Shown in pieces: positions 6,193 to 15,539 of a DNA stretch of 34,949 nt; the stretch's first letter is position 1, and each line of letters starts with the position of its first letter. The translations under genes and the position numbers were made by a program. The notes beneath the pieces were generated by a model. The model did not search any database and was not told the DNA's origin. It was given only the letters and a program-made list of their open reading frames with translations. The stretch spans positions 1 to 34,949 of the forward strand of contig CALWAV010000126.1 in the NCBI GenBank assembly GCA_944375745.1, given 5' to 3'. The DNA is from an uncultured Merdimonas sp. GTDB lineage: Bacteria; Bacillota; Clostridia; Lachnospirales; Lachnospiraceae.

Positions 6193-8502
6193 ATGGAACA
6201 GAAAGAATATAAATCCATCAACAAACCGATCCGTAAGAAAGACGCCATGCAGCTTCTGCTGGGCAAGCCCGTCTACACGGACGATATTACCCCCGGCAAC
6301 GCGCTGGTGGTGAAGCTTCTGCGCTCTCCCCATGCCAACGCCATTGTTCAGGAAATCAACACTTCCACAGCCATGAAAGTCCCAGGCGTGGCAGCCGTCT
6401 ACACCTGGGAGGACGTACCGAAGACCCGGTTCGCCATCGCAGGACAGACCTATCCGGAGCCCTCTCCCTATGACCGGCTGATTCTGGACCGGCATGTGCG
6501 CTTTGTGGGAGATCCGGTGGCTATCATTGCCGCCGAGACAGAAAAAGCGGCTCTTCGGGCTATGAAACTGATTAAAGTGAAGTATCAGGTGCTGGAGCCT
6601 GTGCTGGATTTCCGGAAAGCCAAGGACAATCCCATCCTGGTCCACCCGGAGGAGGACTGGTTTCCGCCCTGCCAGGTGGGCGGCGATCCCAAAAGGAATC
6701 TGGTGGCCAGCGAGGTAAACGGCGACGGGGACGTGGAGGCAGTACTGTCTGACTGCGATATCGTTCTGGACCGCACCTATCACACCAAAGCTTTTAACCA
6801 GGCCATGATGGAGACCTTCCGCACCTATACGGAGCTGGACCGTTACGGCAGGCTTCATGTCATCTCCTCTACTCAGATCGTATTTCACTGCCGCAGAATC
6901 CTGTCCCGTGCCCTCGGCATCCCCAAAAGCAGGATCCGCGTGGAAAAACCCCGGATCGGAGGAGGCTTCGGCGCCAAGCAGACGGCTGTCTGTGAGGTCT
7001 ACCCCGCCTTTGTCACTCTGAAGACCGGACGCCCCGCCAAGATCATCTACACCCGGGAAGAATCCCAGATTGCAGGCTCTCCCCGCCACGAGATGGAGAT
7101 CCGCATCCGCCTGGGAGCCAGCAGAGACGGCCATATCCGCTGCATCGACCTTTATACCCTTTCCAATACAGGCGCCTACGGCGAACACGGCCCCACCACT
7201 GTGGGCCTGTCCGGGCATAAGGCCATTCCTCTCTACACAGGAGGGCTGGAGGCCTACCGCTTCAGCTATGACGTGGTCTACACCAATCTCCAGGCGTCGG
7301 GAGCCTACCGGGGCTACGGAGCCACCCAGGGCATCTATGCGCTGGAAACCATCGTCAATGAGCTGGCAGAGCAGCTTGACATGGATCCCACTGTGATCCG
7401 TGATAAAAATATGGTAAAAGAAGGCATGGAAATGCCCTCCTATTACAACGAAACCGCCAACGCCTGCGCCCTTGACCGCTGCATGGAGCACTGCCGGCAG
7501 ATGTTCCACTGGGATGAGAAATACCCGGTGCGGGATATGGGAAACGGCAAGGTGCGGACGGCAGGCGTGGACATGGCCATGCAGGGCTCCTGTATCTCCC
7601 ATGTGGATGTGGGCTCCGCCACCATCAAGCTCAGCGAGGACGGCACCTATAACCTGATCATCGGCGCGGCAGACATGGGAACCGGCTGCGACACGATTCT
7701 GGCACAGATGGCCGCCGAATGTCTGGACTGCAGCGTGGATGACATCGCTGTCTTCGGCGCGGATACGGACGCTTCTCCTTATGACTCCGGCTCCTACGCC
7801 TCTTCCACTACTTATATCACCGGAAAGGCCGTAGAAAAAGCCTGCGCGGAGCTGAAGGAAAAGATCTGCTCCATTGCCGCGGAAATGCTGAACTGCAACG
7901 CCTCGGAGATGGTATTTGAGGGCCGCCAGGTCCGGCGGATAGGTACTGAGGAAACTGTAAGCCTGGAAGATATCGGCTATAAGTCTCAGGTATTCAATAC
8001 CCAGGCGGCCGAAGCCACCGCAAGCCACTCCTCCCCGGTCTCCCCTCCGCCTTACATGGTGGGCATGGTGGAAATCGAGCTGGACAAAGAGACAGGTCTT
8101 GTCACGATTCTGGACTACATGGCCGTGGTAGACTGCGGCATCCCCATCAATCCTGCCCTGGCGCGCATCCAGACGGAAGGCGGCATCGTCCAGGGAATCG
8201 GACACACCTTGATGGAGGACGTGCGCTATGACCATAATGGAAAGCCCATCGGCTCTTCCTTTATGCAGTATAAGATTCCCACCCGTCTGGACATGGGAAA
8301 GCTCCACGTGGAATTTGAGCACAGCTATGAGCCCACTGGTCCCTTCGGAGCCAAATCCATCGGCGAGATCGTAATCAACACCCCGGCTCCGGCACTGACT
8401 CACGCCATCTACCGGGCCACCGGCGTATGGCACAGAGAGCTTCCGATTACGCCGGAAAAGATTGCCCTTTCTCTTACTGAGAAAAAGCAGAAAACTTCGT
8501 AA
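6193..8502 (+). CDS. Xanthine dehydrogenase-family molybdopterin-binding subunit
   Basis: 769 residues, the catalytic subunit. Residues about 20-130 are the aldehyde oxidase/xanthine dehydrogenase a/b hammerhead. Cofactor motifs follow: GGGFGAKQTAV, GAYRGYGATQG, and near the C-terminus GPFGAKSIGE, whose last Glu is the expected catalytic base. SSTTYITGKAV is also recognisable. The enzyme hydroxylates a purine or other N-heterocycle, or an aldehyde, at a Mo centre. The permease fragment at 1-208 favours a purine, but the substrate cannot be fixed from sequence. The MocA/YgfJ-type maturation partner recalls the selenium-dependent hydroxylase group; no selD or yqeB-like gene is visible here. A strong terminator follows 46 nt after the stop. 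Confidence 0.92.
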   Translation: MEQKEYKSINKPIRKKDAMQLLLGKPVYTDDITPGNALVVKLLRSPHANAIVQEINTSTAMKVPGVAAVYTWEDVPKTRFAIAGQTYPEPSPYDRLILDRHVRFVGDPVAIIAAETEKAALRAMKLIKVKYQVLEPVLDFRKAKDNPILVHPEEDWFPPCQVGGDPKRNLVASEVNGDGDVEAVLSDCDIVLDRTYHTKAFNQAMMETFRTYTELDRYGRLHVISSTQIVFHCRRILSRALGIPKSRIRVEKPRIGGGFGAKQTAVCEVYPAFVTLKTGRPAKIIYTREESQIAGSPRHEMEIRIRLGASRDGHIRCIDLYTLSNTGAYGEHGPTTVGLSGHKAIPLYTGGLEAYRFSYDVVYTNLQASGAYRGYGATQGIYALETIVNELAEQLDMDPTVIRDKNMVKEGMEMPSYYNETANACALDRCMEHCRQMFHWDEKYPVRDMGNGKVRTAGVDMAMQGSCISHVDVGSATIKLSEDGTYNLIIGAADMGTGCDTILAQMAAECLDCSVDDIAVFGADTDASPYDSGSYASSTTYITGKAVEKACAELKEKICSIAAEMLNCNASEMVFEGRQVRRIGTEETVSLEDIGYKSQVFNTQAAEATASHSSPVSPPPYMVGMVEIELDKETGLVTILDYMAVVDCGIPINPALARIQTEGGIVQGIGHTLMEDVRYDHNGKPIGSSFMQYKIPTRLDMGKLHVEFEHSYEPTGPFGAKSIGEIVINTPAPALTHAIYRATGVWHRELPITPEKIALSLTEKKQKTS

Positions 8503-8548
8503 GCTTCATCCTGCAGGATATAGCACTGCCGGCTGCGGGATAAAAACA

Positions 8549-8588
8549 GGGCGGGTAACCTCGAACTTCCGAGGGCCCGCCCCTTTTT
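8549..8588. terminator. Bidirectional terminator between hydroxylase and recX
   Basis: GGGCGGG (8549-8555) pairs with CCCGCCC (8576-8582), and an inner CCTCG/CGAGG extends the stem. TTTTT follows on the plus strand. On the minus strand the same stem is followed by TGTTTTTAT, so it can end both the hydroxylase and recA-recX transcripts. Confidence 0.9.
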
Positions 8589-8631
8589 ATCCTGAAACTG
8601 ACTTCGTATTTCTAATCTCTGCTTCTGAAAA

Positions 8632-9117
8632 TCAGGAAGCAGAGACCCTTATCTCACTTAAAATATCTTCGCTTCGAAATCCCCGGCGCATCAGAAACAG
8701 ATAAAACTTCCGCAGCTCATCCTGACTGGCTGTCTCCGGATGAATCTGTTTTTTCTCCATCCAGCGCCGGATTTGCTCCCGCTCATCCTGAGGCTCTGCC
8801 ACCTGAAGGGCTTCCTCCAGAATCTCCTTTGAAACCCCTTTCTTGTAGAGAAGCTCCTGCTCCACCTGCCGGCGGCTCTTGACCCGGCCGCGGCTGTTCA
8901 GATAGTTCACCGTATACCGCATATCATCCAAATAATGATACTTTTTCACATAGGCCACTGCATCCTCCACAGCTTCCGGCTTATAATTCTGTTCCAGCTT
9001 TGTGCGGAGCTCCTTTTCTGTCCTGTCGCTGCGCTCCAGAATATGAAGAGCCCGGTGCCTGGCACGCTTAATGTCACCTGATTTCTCCCCATCTTTTCCT
9101 GGCTGTCTCTGTCTCAT
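8632..9117 (-). CDS. recX: Regulatory protein RecX
   Basis: 161 residues, a usual RecX length. It shows the three-helix repeats of the family: RARHRALHILERSDRTEKEL, then YVKKYHYLDDMRYTVNYL, then RQVEQELLYKKGVSKEIL. RecX binds along the RecA filament and modulates RecA activity. The gene lies 13 nt downstream of recA on the same strand, the common arrangement, and shares its SOS-controlled promoter. The stop is followed by the bidirectional terminator at 8549-8588. Confidence 0.93.
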   Translation of the reverse strand: MRQRQPGKDGEKSGDIKRARHRALHILERSDRTEKELRTKLEQNYKPEAVEDAVAYVKKYHYLDDMRYTVNYLNSRGRVKSRRQVEQELLYKKGVSKEILEEALQVAEPQDEREQIRRWMEKKQIHPETASQDELRKFYLFLMRRGFRSEDILSEIRVSAS

Positions 9118-9130
9118 CTGAAATCACCGC

Positions 9131-10204
9131 TTACTTGTCTGCCGCCTTTTCCGCAGACTTCTCCTTTGCTTTCTCCTGGCCATCCTGTTCTCCGCCTTCC
9201 ATTTTCGCAGAATCCAGGCCAAAGCCTTCCCGCACCTTTTCTTCAATCTCCTGGCAGACCGCCGGGTTCTGTTTCAGATACAGCTTCGCGTTCTCGCGTC
9301 CCTGGCCAATCTTTTCACCATTATAGGCATACCATGCACCACTCTTGTTCACCACGCCTGTATTGGCTGCCAGATCCAGAATATCTCCTTCTCTGGAAAT
9401 TCCCTCTCCAAACATAATATCAAACTCTGCCTCTTTAAAGGGCGGCGCAATTTTATTTTTCACAACCTTAATCCTGGTCCGGTTGCCCACAATCTCTCCT
9501 CCCTGCTTCAGGGTCTCGATCCGGCGCACATCCATACGGATAGAGGAATAAAATTTAAGCGCCCGGCCTCCTGTGGTCACCTCGGGATTTCCGAACATAA
9601 CGCCCACCTTCTCACGAAGCTGGTTGATAAAAATCACCGTACATTTGGACTTGCTGATCACCGCGGTCAGCTTTCTCAGCGCCTGAGACATCAGCCTTGC
9701 CTGCAGACCCACATGAGCGTCTCCCATATCTCCCTCGATCTCTGCCTTCGGCACCAGCGCCGCCACAGAGTCCACGATAATAATATCCACCGCGCCTGAG
9801 CGGACCATAGTCTCCGCAATCTCCAGAGCCTGTTCACCATTATCCGGCTGAGAGATGTAAAGATTATCCACATCCACGCCGATATTCTTCGCATAAACCG
9901 GATCCAGCGCATGCTCCGCGTCAATAAAGCCCGCAATGCCTCCCCGCTTCTGCACTTCAGCCACCATGTGGAGCGCCACTGTGGTCTTACCGCTGGATTC
10001 CGGGCCGTACACCTCAATGATTCGCCCTTTCGGAATTCCTCCCAGTCCCAAAGCCAGATCCAGGCTCAGACAGCCTGTAGGTGTCGTCTCTATCTGCATA
10101 TTGGCTCCCTTGTCGCCAAGCTTCATGACGGAGCCCTTTCCAAACTGTTTTTCAATCTGCGCCAGAGCCGCTTCCAGCGCTTTCTGCTTTTCTTCTTTAA
10201 CCAT
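9131..10204 (-). CDS. recA: Recombinase RecA
   Basis: 357 residues, full length. Walker [10 protein letters not shown], Walker [13 protein letters not shown], the [19 protein letters not shown] loop 1 region, and the [21 protein letters not shown] segment containing loop 2 are all intact. The C-terminus is the usual acidic/Lys-rich tail. RecA forms the strand-exchange filament and triggers LexA self-cleavage. The ATG at 10204 has AAGGAGA 7 nt upstream. The promoter and a LexA-type box lie just upstream, and the -35 region reaches into the end of the preceding transposase-like gene. Confidence 0.99.
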   Translation of the reverse strand: MVKEEKQKALEAALAQIEKQFGKGSVMKLGDKGANMQIETTPTGCLSLDLALGLGGIPKGRIIEVYGPESSGKTTVALHMVAEVQKRGGIAGFIDAEHALDPVYAKNIGVDVDNLYISQPDNGEQALEIAETMVRSGAVDIIIVDSVAALVPKAEIEGDMGDAHVGLQARLMSQALRKLTAVISKSKCTVIFINQLREKVGVMFGNPEVTTGGRALKFYSSIRMDVRRIETLKQGGEIVGNRTRIKVVKNKIAPPFKEAEFDIMFGEGISREGDILDLAANTGVVNKSGAWYAYNGEKIGQGRENAKLYLKQNPAVCQEIEEKVREGFGLDSAKMEGGEQDGQEKAKEKSAEKAADK

Positions 10205-10239
10205 TTACTTCTCCTTATCCCTCTTCCAGATTCTTTTTT

Positions 10240-10253
10240 CGAATGTCTGTTCG
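10240..10253 (-). promoter_or_regulatory. LexA (SOS/DinR) box of recA
   Basis: On the minus strand the 14-mer CGAACAGACATTCG matches the Firmicute SOS box CGAAC-N4-GTTCG with one mismatch. It lies between the recA -10 box and the start codon, so LexA bound here would block early transcription. Confidence 0.75.
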
Positions 10254-10268
10254 CTTTTTTCTGGGTCT

Positions 10269-10297
10269 ATCTTATTATATTTTCTCTCTGCTGTCAA
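10269..10297 (-). promoter_or_regulatory. recA promoter
   Basis: On the minus strand: TTGACA (10297-10292), 17-nt spacer, TAAGAT (10274-10269). The -35 box lies inside the last codons of the upstream transposase-like gene, whose stop is at 10275. Confidence 0.75.
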
Positions 10298-10733
10298 GCA
10301 GAAAACAGAAGTTCTCCACAGATGATGCCTTCGCCGCCAGCTTCAGCCAGCCTTTCAGCGTATTCAGATCTCTTTCGTCCATGATTTTCTTCCGCAGCTC
10401 CTCCGGCACCGGCCCCAGCTCCTCCAGAAGTTCCAGGATGCTCTCTGCTTTTCCTTCCAGCAAACCTTCCGCTTTCCCGGCCAGCCTTTCAAGCGCTTTT
10501 TCTTCCCATGCCTGCATATACTTCACTCCCATTTCCTCACTGGTCCTTATCTTTTGAACGCAGCTATGGATCTTTCGAATCCGTTCACTTTCCGTCTGCG
10601 CCGGGGTCAGAAATCTGAGGTTCGGATCACCGAAAATGATCTGCAGGGCCGCTTCATGGGCTTCCGGACAGTCCATAGTCTGATCAAACAGAAATCTGTC
10701 CAGCAGCGTTAATTCTTTTAAAATTTTATGCAA
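10275..10733 (-). pseudogene. Internally deleted PD-(D/E)XK transposase-like (Rpn family) protein
   Basis: The 152-residue frame has the N-terminus typical of Lachnospiraceae Rpn/PDDEXK transposase-like proteins (LTLLDRFLFDQTMDCPEAHE). By residue about 47 it jumps to the C-terminal part (ESERIRKIHSCVQKIRTSEE, then GVKYMQAWEEKALERL and a degenerate Gly-Lys-Ala-Glu repeat). Intact relatives are roughly 270-300 residues with the nuclease core between these parts. That core, with its catalytic Asp, Glu and Lys, is missing. It starts with TTG at 10733, supported by GAGGAGG 7 nt upstream. It is open and perhaps translated, but I expect no nuclease activity. The family call is from memory. Confidence 0.55.
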
Positions 10734-11085
10734 CTGTTTTCCTCCTCATTTTATAAAATATTGCGCAAAGTTTCAACGCTCTCTTGCCAAAAAAACATAT
10801 CTTCTGTACTTTCCGGCCGCCGCAGACTGCAGCACTGCTTCGTTTTGCCGCTTTAGTGTTTAACGGGAACTCCTATAAATCGGGAAACTCGGAGAGAAAC
10901 TCTCCTTTTGAATCAGCAGACCTGGCTGATATATGCAGAATAGCATAAACATCCATATAAATCAATCATTTTTTCACAGAAAATTACAAAAAATACCGCT
11001 GTTTTCTCTTTTAAGCCAGCTGACAGAGAACAACGGTATTTCTGAATCTTTCGGTTTTCTATACGCTGCATCGAAGCATGCCGGG
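10734..11085. other. Intergenic region without a recognised gene
   Basis: About 350 nt without a convincing coding frame. It contains a small hairpin GGAGAG-AAA-CTCTCC followed by TTTT (10891-10909, plus strand) and, at its right end, the terminator at 10988-11042 described separately. The ribosome site of the transposase-like gene (10741-10747) is at its left edge. Confidence 0.5.
10988..11042 (-). terminator. Terminator for the asd-side transcript
   Basis: Read on the minus strand, AAATACCG with GTTCTCT pairs with AGAGAA and CGGTATTT around a loop of about 20 nt, and the stem runs into TTTTTT. It lies just beyond the stop of the decayed gene ending at 11089. Confidence 0.75.
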
Positions 11086-11088
11086 AGC

Positions 11089-11660
11089 CTATTTCACCTC
11101 TGTTCCACCCCATTCCACCACAGTAAATCCTTCTCTGGATACGGAACGGAGCACCGGCTCCGGTACATCTATCGGCTTTTCCAGAGCCTGATAAACCATA
11201 AAGACACGGATAACGCTGTCCGGTTCCGGCTCAATATGCAGAGCTGCCTGGCTGGTATAGGCATCAGTCTGGAAGGTAATCAGATTCCACGGATTTTCCT
11301 GCATTTTCGGAAGCCAGTATACAATAAATTCATTGTACTCAGCAGGCGTAAGTCCAAGTTCAGACAGCTTTTCCTGAAGAAAGGCCGCCGTATCATCTCC
11401 TTTTACCACAAAGCCTGTACTCATATCATACTGAGTATCCGCAGTCCCTTCCCAGAACAGATAGGAATACTCCTGTCCATCTCTCAAGTCCTGAAGGGTG
11501 CCGTCCGGTCTCGCTATCACATGCCAGCCGTTTTCGTATGCCGGATAGGTACAGATCAGCTCTCCGTCATAATCCAGCCAGACGCTGACTTCCTCCGCCT
11601 TTTACCACTTTTTCTTTCTCTTCTATAAGTAATAACGAAGGAAACTCCGGATTTGCTACA
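11089..11660 (-). pseudogene. Decayed Lachnospiraceae-type conserved secreted-protein gene, N-terminus lost and frameshifted
   Basis: The longest open piece (GTG 11520 to 11089, 143 residues) reads EYSYLFWEGTADTQYDMSTG, then YNEFIVYWLPKMQENPWNLI and GFTVVEWGGT. I recognise this conserved C-terminal domain of unknown function from Lachnospiraceae proteins. Homology-like reading continues upstream without a start codon (VSVWLDYDGELICTYPAYEN) to about 11600. There an extra base in an AAAA run (about 11595-11600) shifts the frame; in the other frame it continues (NPEFPSLLLIEEKEKVV) back to the end of the M15 gene. No start or signal peptide remains. It therefore appears to be a 3' remnant with a frameshift. 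Confidence 0.6.
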
Positions 11661-11670
11661 AAAATTTTTC

Positions 11671-12537
11671 TCAGGAAACATTTATCTGAAAATGCTGATA
11701 ATCCTTCAAGGTTCTCCAATCTCCGCCCCAGGTAAATCCCCGTTCCTCAAACAATTCCAGGCACAGGTCTCCCTCCCCTCCGATCTTATGTGGAAAATCA
11801 GCCGAGCGGTCCGCGTAAGGCTCACTTCCTTCCGGGGAGATATTTTCAATGCCGTCCTCATAGGTCACATAGGGATTGTAAAAGGGATTAATGTCTATGG
11901 CCATTCCATAGGCGTGGCGGGAGAGATTCGTGCTTCCCTCCACCACCCGGTAATTAAAGCAGGAGGTGTTGTTATCCAGGCAGGAGGCATCGTCATCGCC
12001 GCCGTAATCATCGATAAGGCGCATTTTCTCTATCTGGTAACCGCTGTCGTACAGAATACGGAAAATCTCAAGCACTGTATCTGCGATCTGAGCATTGACA
12101 ACCATTTCTCCCACATGGGGCTGACCGTCAAATCCCACATAAAGCATCCGCAGATATCTGAGATCTGAAAGAGCAATATCGTCATTGTCCACATAAGAGA
12201 CTCCGTTCATCCGTTCAAAAACCTCCGCAGGTATTTCAGACGCATAAAACAGGCTGTTTGTCTCTTCCTTTGACAGGATATCCTCTATCAGCGTTCCGGA
12301 ACTGCAGGTGCGGTAAGCCTCCAGCCGCGCTGCTCTCTCACGGGCTTCCCGCACTGACTCCTGCTCTTTCTGTTCCTGCTCCTGCCGGACTTCCCGGGCA
12401 ATCTCCAAAAGCAGATTTCCTGCCGTTCTCAAAGCTTCTTCTGTTTTTCCTGATTTTTCCCCGCCGCAGCTGCCGCATAACAGGCAAATGGCCATTCCTG
12501 CGGCAGAAATGACCATTTTCATATCCTTTTTCTTCAT
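11671..12537 (-). CDS. M15-family peptidase (D-Ala-D-Ala carboxypeptidase/endolysin-like), secreted
   Basis: 288 residues. An N-terminal hydrophobic signal ends in GSCGG, a weak lipobox, so it may be a lipoprotein. A charged coiled-coil-like stretch (about 35-75, rich in Glu, Arg and Gln) precedes the catalytic domain (about 140-288). The zinc motif SRHAYGMAIDINPFYNPYV provides His and Asp (S-x-H-x3-G-x-A-x-D), and the terminal QHFQINVS supplies the third His. This is the Peptidase_M15_4 arrangement of cell-wall peptidases. The gene lies 41 nt downstream of asd on the same strand and may be read from its promoter. The remnant gene follows immediately. Confidence 0.82.
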   Translation of the reverse strand: MKKKDMKMVISAAGMAICLLCGSCGGEKSGKTEEALRTAGNLLLEIAREVRQEQEQKEQESVREARERAARLEAYRTCSSGTLIEDILSKEETNSLFYASEIPAEVFERMNGVSYVDNDDIALSDLRYLRMLYVGFDGQPHVGEMVVNAQIADTVLEIFRILYDSGYQIEKMRLIDDYGGDDDASCLDNNTSCFNYRVVEGSTNLSRHAYGMAIDINPFYNPYVTYEDGIENISPEGSEPYADRSADFPHKIGGEGDLCLELFEERGFTWGGDWRTLKDYQHFQINVS

Positions 12538-12578
12538 AAATTTTCTTTCACAATTAAAACAGCTGTAATTATCTGTGA

Positions 12579-13664
12579 TTATTTGGCTGCGATGTAGCCC
12601 TGAGCCTTCAGAAGCTCTGCGCAGAGCACTGCTCCTCCGGCAGCTCCACGGACTGTATTGTGGGACAGGCCTACAAACTTCCAGTCGTAAACGTGATCCT
12701 CACGAAGCCGTCCGATAGATACACCCATTCCATTCTCATAATCCACGTCCAGCTTCACCTGGGGACGGTTATCCTCCTCCAGATACTGGATGAACTGCTT
12801 GGGCGCACTGGGCAGATTCAGCTCCTGGGGCACTCCCTTAAAGGAACGGAGCTTTTCAATGAGCTGTTCCTTTGTGGCTTTCTTACGGAATTTCACGAAA
12901 ACTGCCGCTGTGTGGCCGTTCAGCACAGGTACGCGGATGCACTGGCAGGTGATCACGGGCTCCTTGGCAAGCTGAATCTCGCCATCCTCATAGGTTCCCA
13001 GAACACGCAGAGGCTCTTTCTCGCTCTTTTCTTCCTCGCCGCCGATGTAGGGAATGATATTTTCCACCATTTCCGGCCAGTCCTTAAAGGTCTTGCCCGC
13101 GCCGGAGATCGCCTGATAGGTGGTCGCCACTACCTCGTAAGGCTCAAACTCTTTCCAGGCCGCCAGAGCCGCCGTACAGGACTGAATGGAACAGTTTGGC
13201 TTTACAGCAATAAACCCTCTCTTTGTGCCAAGGCGCTCTTTCTGCTTCTCGATAATCTTCGCGTGATCCGCATTGATCTCCGGAATCATCATCGGAACAT
13301 CCGGCGTCCAGCGGTGCGCGCTGTTGTTGGACACAACCGGGGTCTCTGTCTTCGCATAAGCCTCCTCGATGGCCCGGATCTCATCCTTGGTCATATCCAC
13401 GGCGCTGAACACGAAGTCCACGCCTGCCGCCACTTTCTCAACCTCATTCACATTCATTACCACAATCTTCTTGACCGCTTCCGGCATGGGCGTATCCATC
13501 TTCCAGCGGCCGCCCACCGCCTCCTCATAGGTCTTTCCCGCGCTTCTTTCGCTGGCCGCAATGGTCACAACCTCAAACCAGGGATGGTTCTCCAGCAGAG
13601 AGATAAATCTCTGTCCCACCATTCCGGTTCCGCCTAAAATTCCTACTCTCAGCTTCTCGCTCAT
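12579..13664 (-). CDS. asd: Aspartate-semialdehyde dehydrogenase
   Basis: 361 residues from the ATG at 13664. It belongs to the archaeal/fungal-like class of ASADH. The NADP-binding GGTGMVGQR is at residue about 11, the catalytic Cys lies in KPNCSIQSC near residue 157, and VLNGHTAAV provides the active-site His. It reduces aspartyl phosphate to aspartate semialdehyde for lysine/diaminopimelate, threonine and methionine synthesis. An in-frame GTG at 13676 directly abuts the AGAGGAG ribosome site and cannot be the start; the ATG at 13664 is about 11 nt from it. It has its own promoter at 13726-13754. Confidence 0.95.
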   Translation of the reverse strand: MSEKLRVGILGGTGMVGQRFISLLENHPWFEVVTIAASERSAGKTYEEAVGGRWKMDTPMPEAVKKIVVMNVNEVEKVAAGVDFVFSAVDMTKDEIRAIEEAYAKTETPVVSNNSAHRWTPDVPMMIPEINADHAKIIEKQKERLGTKRGFIAVKPNCSIQSCTAALAAWKEFEPYEVVATTYQAISGAGKTFKDWPEMVENIIPYIGGEEEKSEKEPLRVLGTYEDGEIQLAKEPVITCQCIRVPVLNGHTAAVFVKFRKKATKEQLIEKLRSFKGVPQELNLPSAPKQFIQYLEEDNRPQVKLDVDYENGMGVSIGRLREDHVYDWKFVGLSHNTVRGAAGGAVLCAELLKAQGYIAAK

Positions 13665-13725
13665 TTTCTCATACACTCCTCTGTTTATGTCTTTGTACCG
13701 CGTACATATGTCTTTTTCTTAAAGT

Positions 13726-13754
13726 ATACTACCGCAGTTTCCCGAAAATTGCAA
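13726..13754 (-). promoter_or_regulatory. asd promoter
   Basis: On the minus strand: TTGCAA (13754-13749), 17-nt spacer, TAGTAT (13731-13726). The start codon lies about 60 nt downstream. Confidence 0.6.
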
Positions 13755-13783
13755 GTATTTTTTCTTTCCTGCAGCTCTGCCTT

Positions 13784-15181
13784 TTACTTCTCTTCCAGAG
13801 CAGGATGCTCTTCCATCCATTTCTCATTCAGGGCAATTACCTGCTCCATGGCTGCCTTTCCGGGGGCCCCCAGGGTCAGGCGCTTGTTCACGCAGGTTTC
13901 CATGCTGACAGCCTCATAGATGTCATTTTCAAAAACAGGGCTGATATTTTTCAGTTCCTCCAGGGACAGCTCCTCTATGGCCTTGTTCTGATCGATGCAG
14001 TAGAGAACCAGCCGGCCGATGATTCCGTGGGCATCCCGGAAAGGTACTCCATGGTTTACCAGATAATCCGCCGCGTCTGTGGCATTGGTAAAACCCTTCT
14101 TGGCGCTCTCTTCCATGACTGCCTTGTTGAACTTCATGGTGTCCAGCATTCCGGTAAAGAGAGCCAGGCAGCCCTTTACCGTATCAAAGGCGTCAAAGGT
14201 CAGTTCCTTATCCTCCTGCATATCCTTATTATATGCCAGAGGCAGGCCTTTCATGGTCGTAAGCAGGGACATCAGGGCTCCGTAAACGCGTCCCGTCTTT
14301 CCCCGCACCAGCTCTGCGATATCCGGATTTTTCTTCTGGGGCATGATGCTGCTTCCTGTGCTGTAGGCGTCATCGATTTCCACAAACCGGTATTCATTGG
14401 TGTTCCAGATGATGATTTCCTCGGAAAAACGGCTCAGATGCATCATAATCGTGGAAAGGGCAGAGAGAAGCTCTATCAGGTAATCCCGGTCTGACACGGA
14501 ATCCATGCTGTTCAGCGTCGGTCCCGCAAAGCCCAGAAGCTCCGCCGTATATTCCCGGTCCAGAGGATAGGTAGTTCCCGCCAGAGCGCCGGAGCCGAGA
14601 GGACAGTAATTCATTCTTTTATAGATATCATGGAGACGGCCCCGATCCCGCTTGAACATCTCAAAATAGGCGCCCAGATGATGGGCCAGCGTAATGGGCT
14701 GGGCCTTCTGAAGATGGGTAAAGCCCGGCATGAAAGTCTCCGTATTTTCCTTCATCAGGCGCAGAAGCACTGCAAGCAGCTCCCGAACCAGACCGTCGAT
14801 GGCTGTAATCTCGTCTCTTGTGTAAAGCTTCATATCCAGAGCCACCTGGTCATTGCGGCTGCGGCCTGTATGAAGCTTCTTTCCCGGATCCCCGATCCGG
14901 TCAATGAGCACAGCCTCCACAAAGCTGTGGATATCCTCGTATTCATCGGTAATCTCCAGCTTTCCGCTCTCCACATCTGCGAGGATTCCCTCGATTCCGG
15001 CAAGGATGGCGTCTCTCTCCTCCTCTGTCAGAATTCCCTGCTTTTCCAGCATTTTCACATGGGCCATGCTTCCCTGCATGTCCTGCTTATAGAATTTTTT
15101 ATCAAATGAAATTGAAGCGTTGAAATTGTATACGAGCTTGTCCGTCTCCTTGGTGAAACGGCCTCCCCAGAGCTGTGCCAT
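13784..15181 (-). CDS. argH: Argininosuccinate lyase
   Basis: 465 residues, full length. The fumarase/aspartase superfamily signature [12 protein letters not shown] lies near residue 283, with its flexible catalytic Ser loop. [12 protein letters not shown] (about 105) and [13 protein letters not shown] (about 155) are the other two conserved active-site regions. It splits argininosuccinate into arginine and fumarate, the last step of arginine synthesis. The ATG at 15181 follows AGAGAGGAAA. No argG lies beside it in this window. Confidence 0.98.
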   Translation of the reverse strand: MAQLWGGRFTKETDKLVYNFNASISFDKKFYKQDMQGSMAHVKMLEKQGILTEEERDAILAGIEGILADVESGKLEITDEYEDIHSFVEAVLIDRIGDPGKKLHTGRSRNDQVALDMKLYTRDEITAIDGLVRELLAVLLRLMKENTETFMPGFTHLQKAQPITLAHHLGAYFEMFKRDRGRLHDIYKRMNYCPLGSGALAGTTYPLDREYTAELLGFAGPTLNSMDSVSDRDYLIELLSALSTIMMHLSRFSEEIIIWNTNEYRFVEIDDAYSTGSSIMPQKKNPDIAELVRGKTGRVYGALMSLLTTMKGLPLAYNKDMQEDKELTFDAFDTVKGCLALFTGMLDTMKFNKAVMEESAKKGFTNATDAADYLVNHGVPFRDAHGIIGRLVLYCIDQNKAIEELSLEELKNISPVFENDIYEAVSMETCVNKRLTLGAPGKAAMEQVIALNEKWMEEHPALEEK

Positions 15182-15280
15182 ATGTATTTTCCTCTCTTAA
15201 CACTGTAATATTCCCGCAGACGACGGAAGCCTGGAAAAGCAGATGCGCCGGCTGCCGCCGCGGGTGTCTGACTGGTTTTC

Positions 15281-15309
15281 ATAGTAGCACAGTTGGTAAA
15301 GGGATTCAA
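15281..15309 (-). promoter_or_regulatory. argH promoter with GC-rich leader
   Basis: On the minus strand: TTGAAT (15309-15304), 17-nt spacer, TACTAT (15286-15281) preceded by TGC (extended -10). The transcript would have a leader of about 95 nt, rich in CCG/GCC, before the argH ribosome site. Confidence 0.65.
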
Positions 15310-15332
15310 GGATTTCTCACTTTTCTCCGCAG

Positions 15333-15369
15333 AAAAGGCCAGGATTTCTGTATGAATCCCAGCCTTTTT
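15333..15369 (-). terminator. Terminator downstream of queH
   Basis: AAAAGGC (15333-15339) pairs with GCCTTTT (15362-15368), and an inner GGATT/AATCC extends the stem around an internal loop. Read on the minus strand it ends in TTTT. It separates queH from the argH promoter. Confidence 0.6.
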
Positions 15370-15471
15370 ACCTGTTCTTCTCTATTCCCGCGGGCAGTGA
15401 GCCAAGCGGACGCGGCCCAGGCCGCCTTCTTAACCTTGTGCTCGCACGTCCATTTAGCGAACGCCGCGAGG

Positions 15472-15539
15472 GTCAAATACCCCGATGCTTGCATCATCTC
15501 TGGTTTGATGCCCCGTATACTTGCATCGGGGTATTTGAC
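15472..15539. repeat. 17-bp perfect inverted repeat element at the end of queH
   Basis: GTCAAATACCCCGATGC (15472-15488) is the exact reverse complement of the sequence at 15523-15539. Inside the 34-nt interval GCATCA/TGATGC can pair again, and CCCCG/CGGGG offers an alternative fold. TTTT follows on the plus strand. The GC-rich flank at 15395-15471 may belong to the same element. It looks like a dispersed palindromic intergenic repeat. I have the impression that similar sequences recur in Lachnospiraceae genomes but cannot verify it here. Confidence 0.75.

Noticed and set aside
5779..8433. Very long open frame (884 codons) antisense to the hydroxylase genes
   Set aside because: It is opposite two genes with intact, unmistakable motifs; the translation is low-complexity His/Gly-rich with no domain, a by-product of GC-rich codons.
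10748..10776. Promoter TTGAAA-N17-TAAAAT upstream of the transposase-like remnant
   Set aside because: Its start point would fall in the ribosome site at 10741-10747, so it cannot give a normal leader.
12660..13637. 325-codon open frame opposite asd
   Set aside because: Shadow of a certain asd gene; no start signal and no family pattern.
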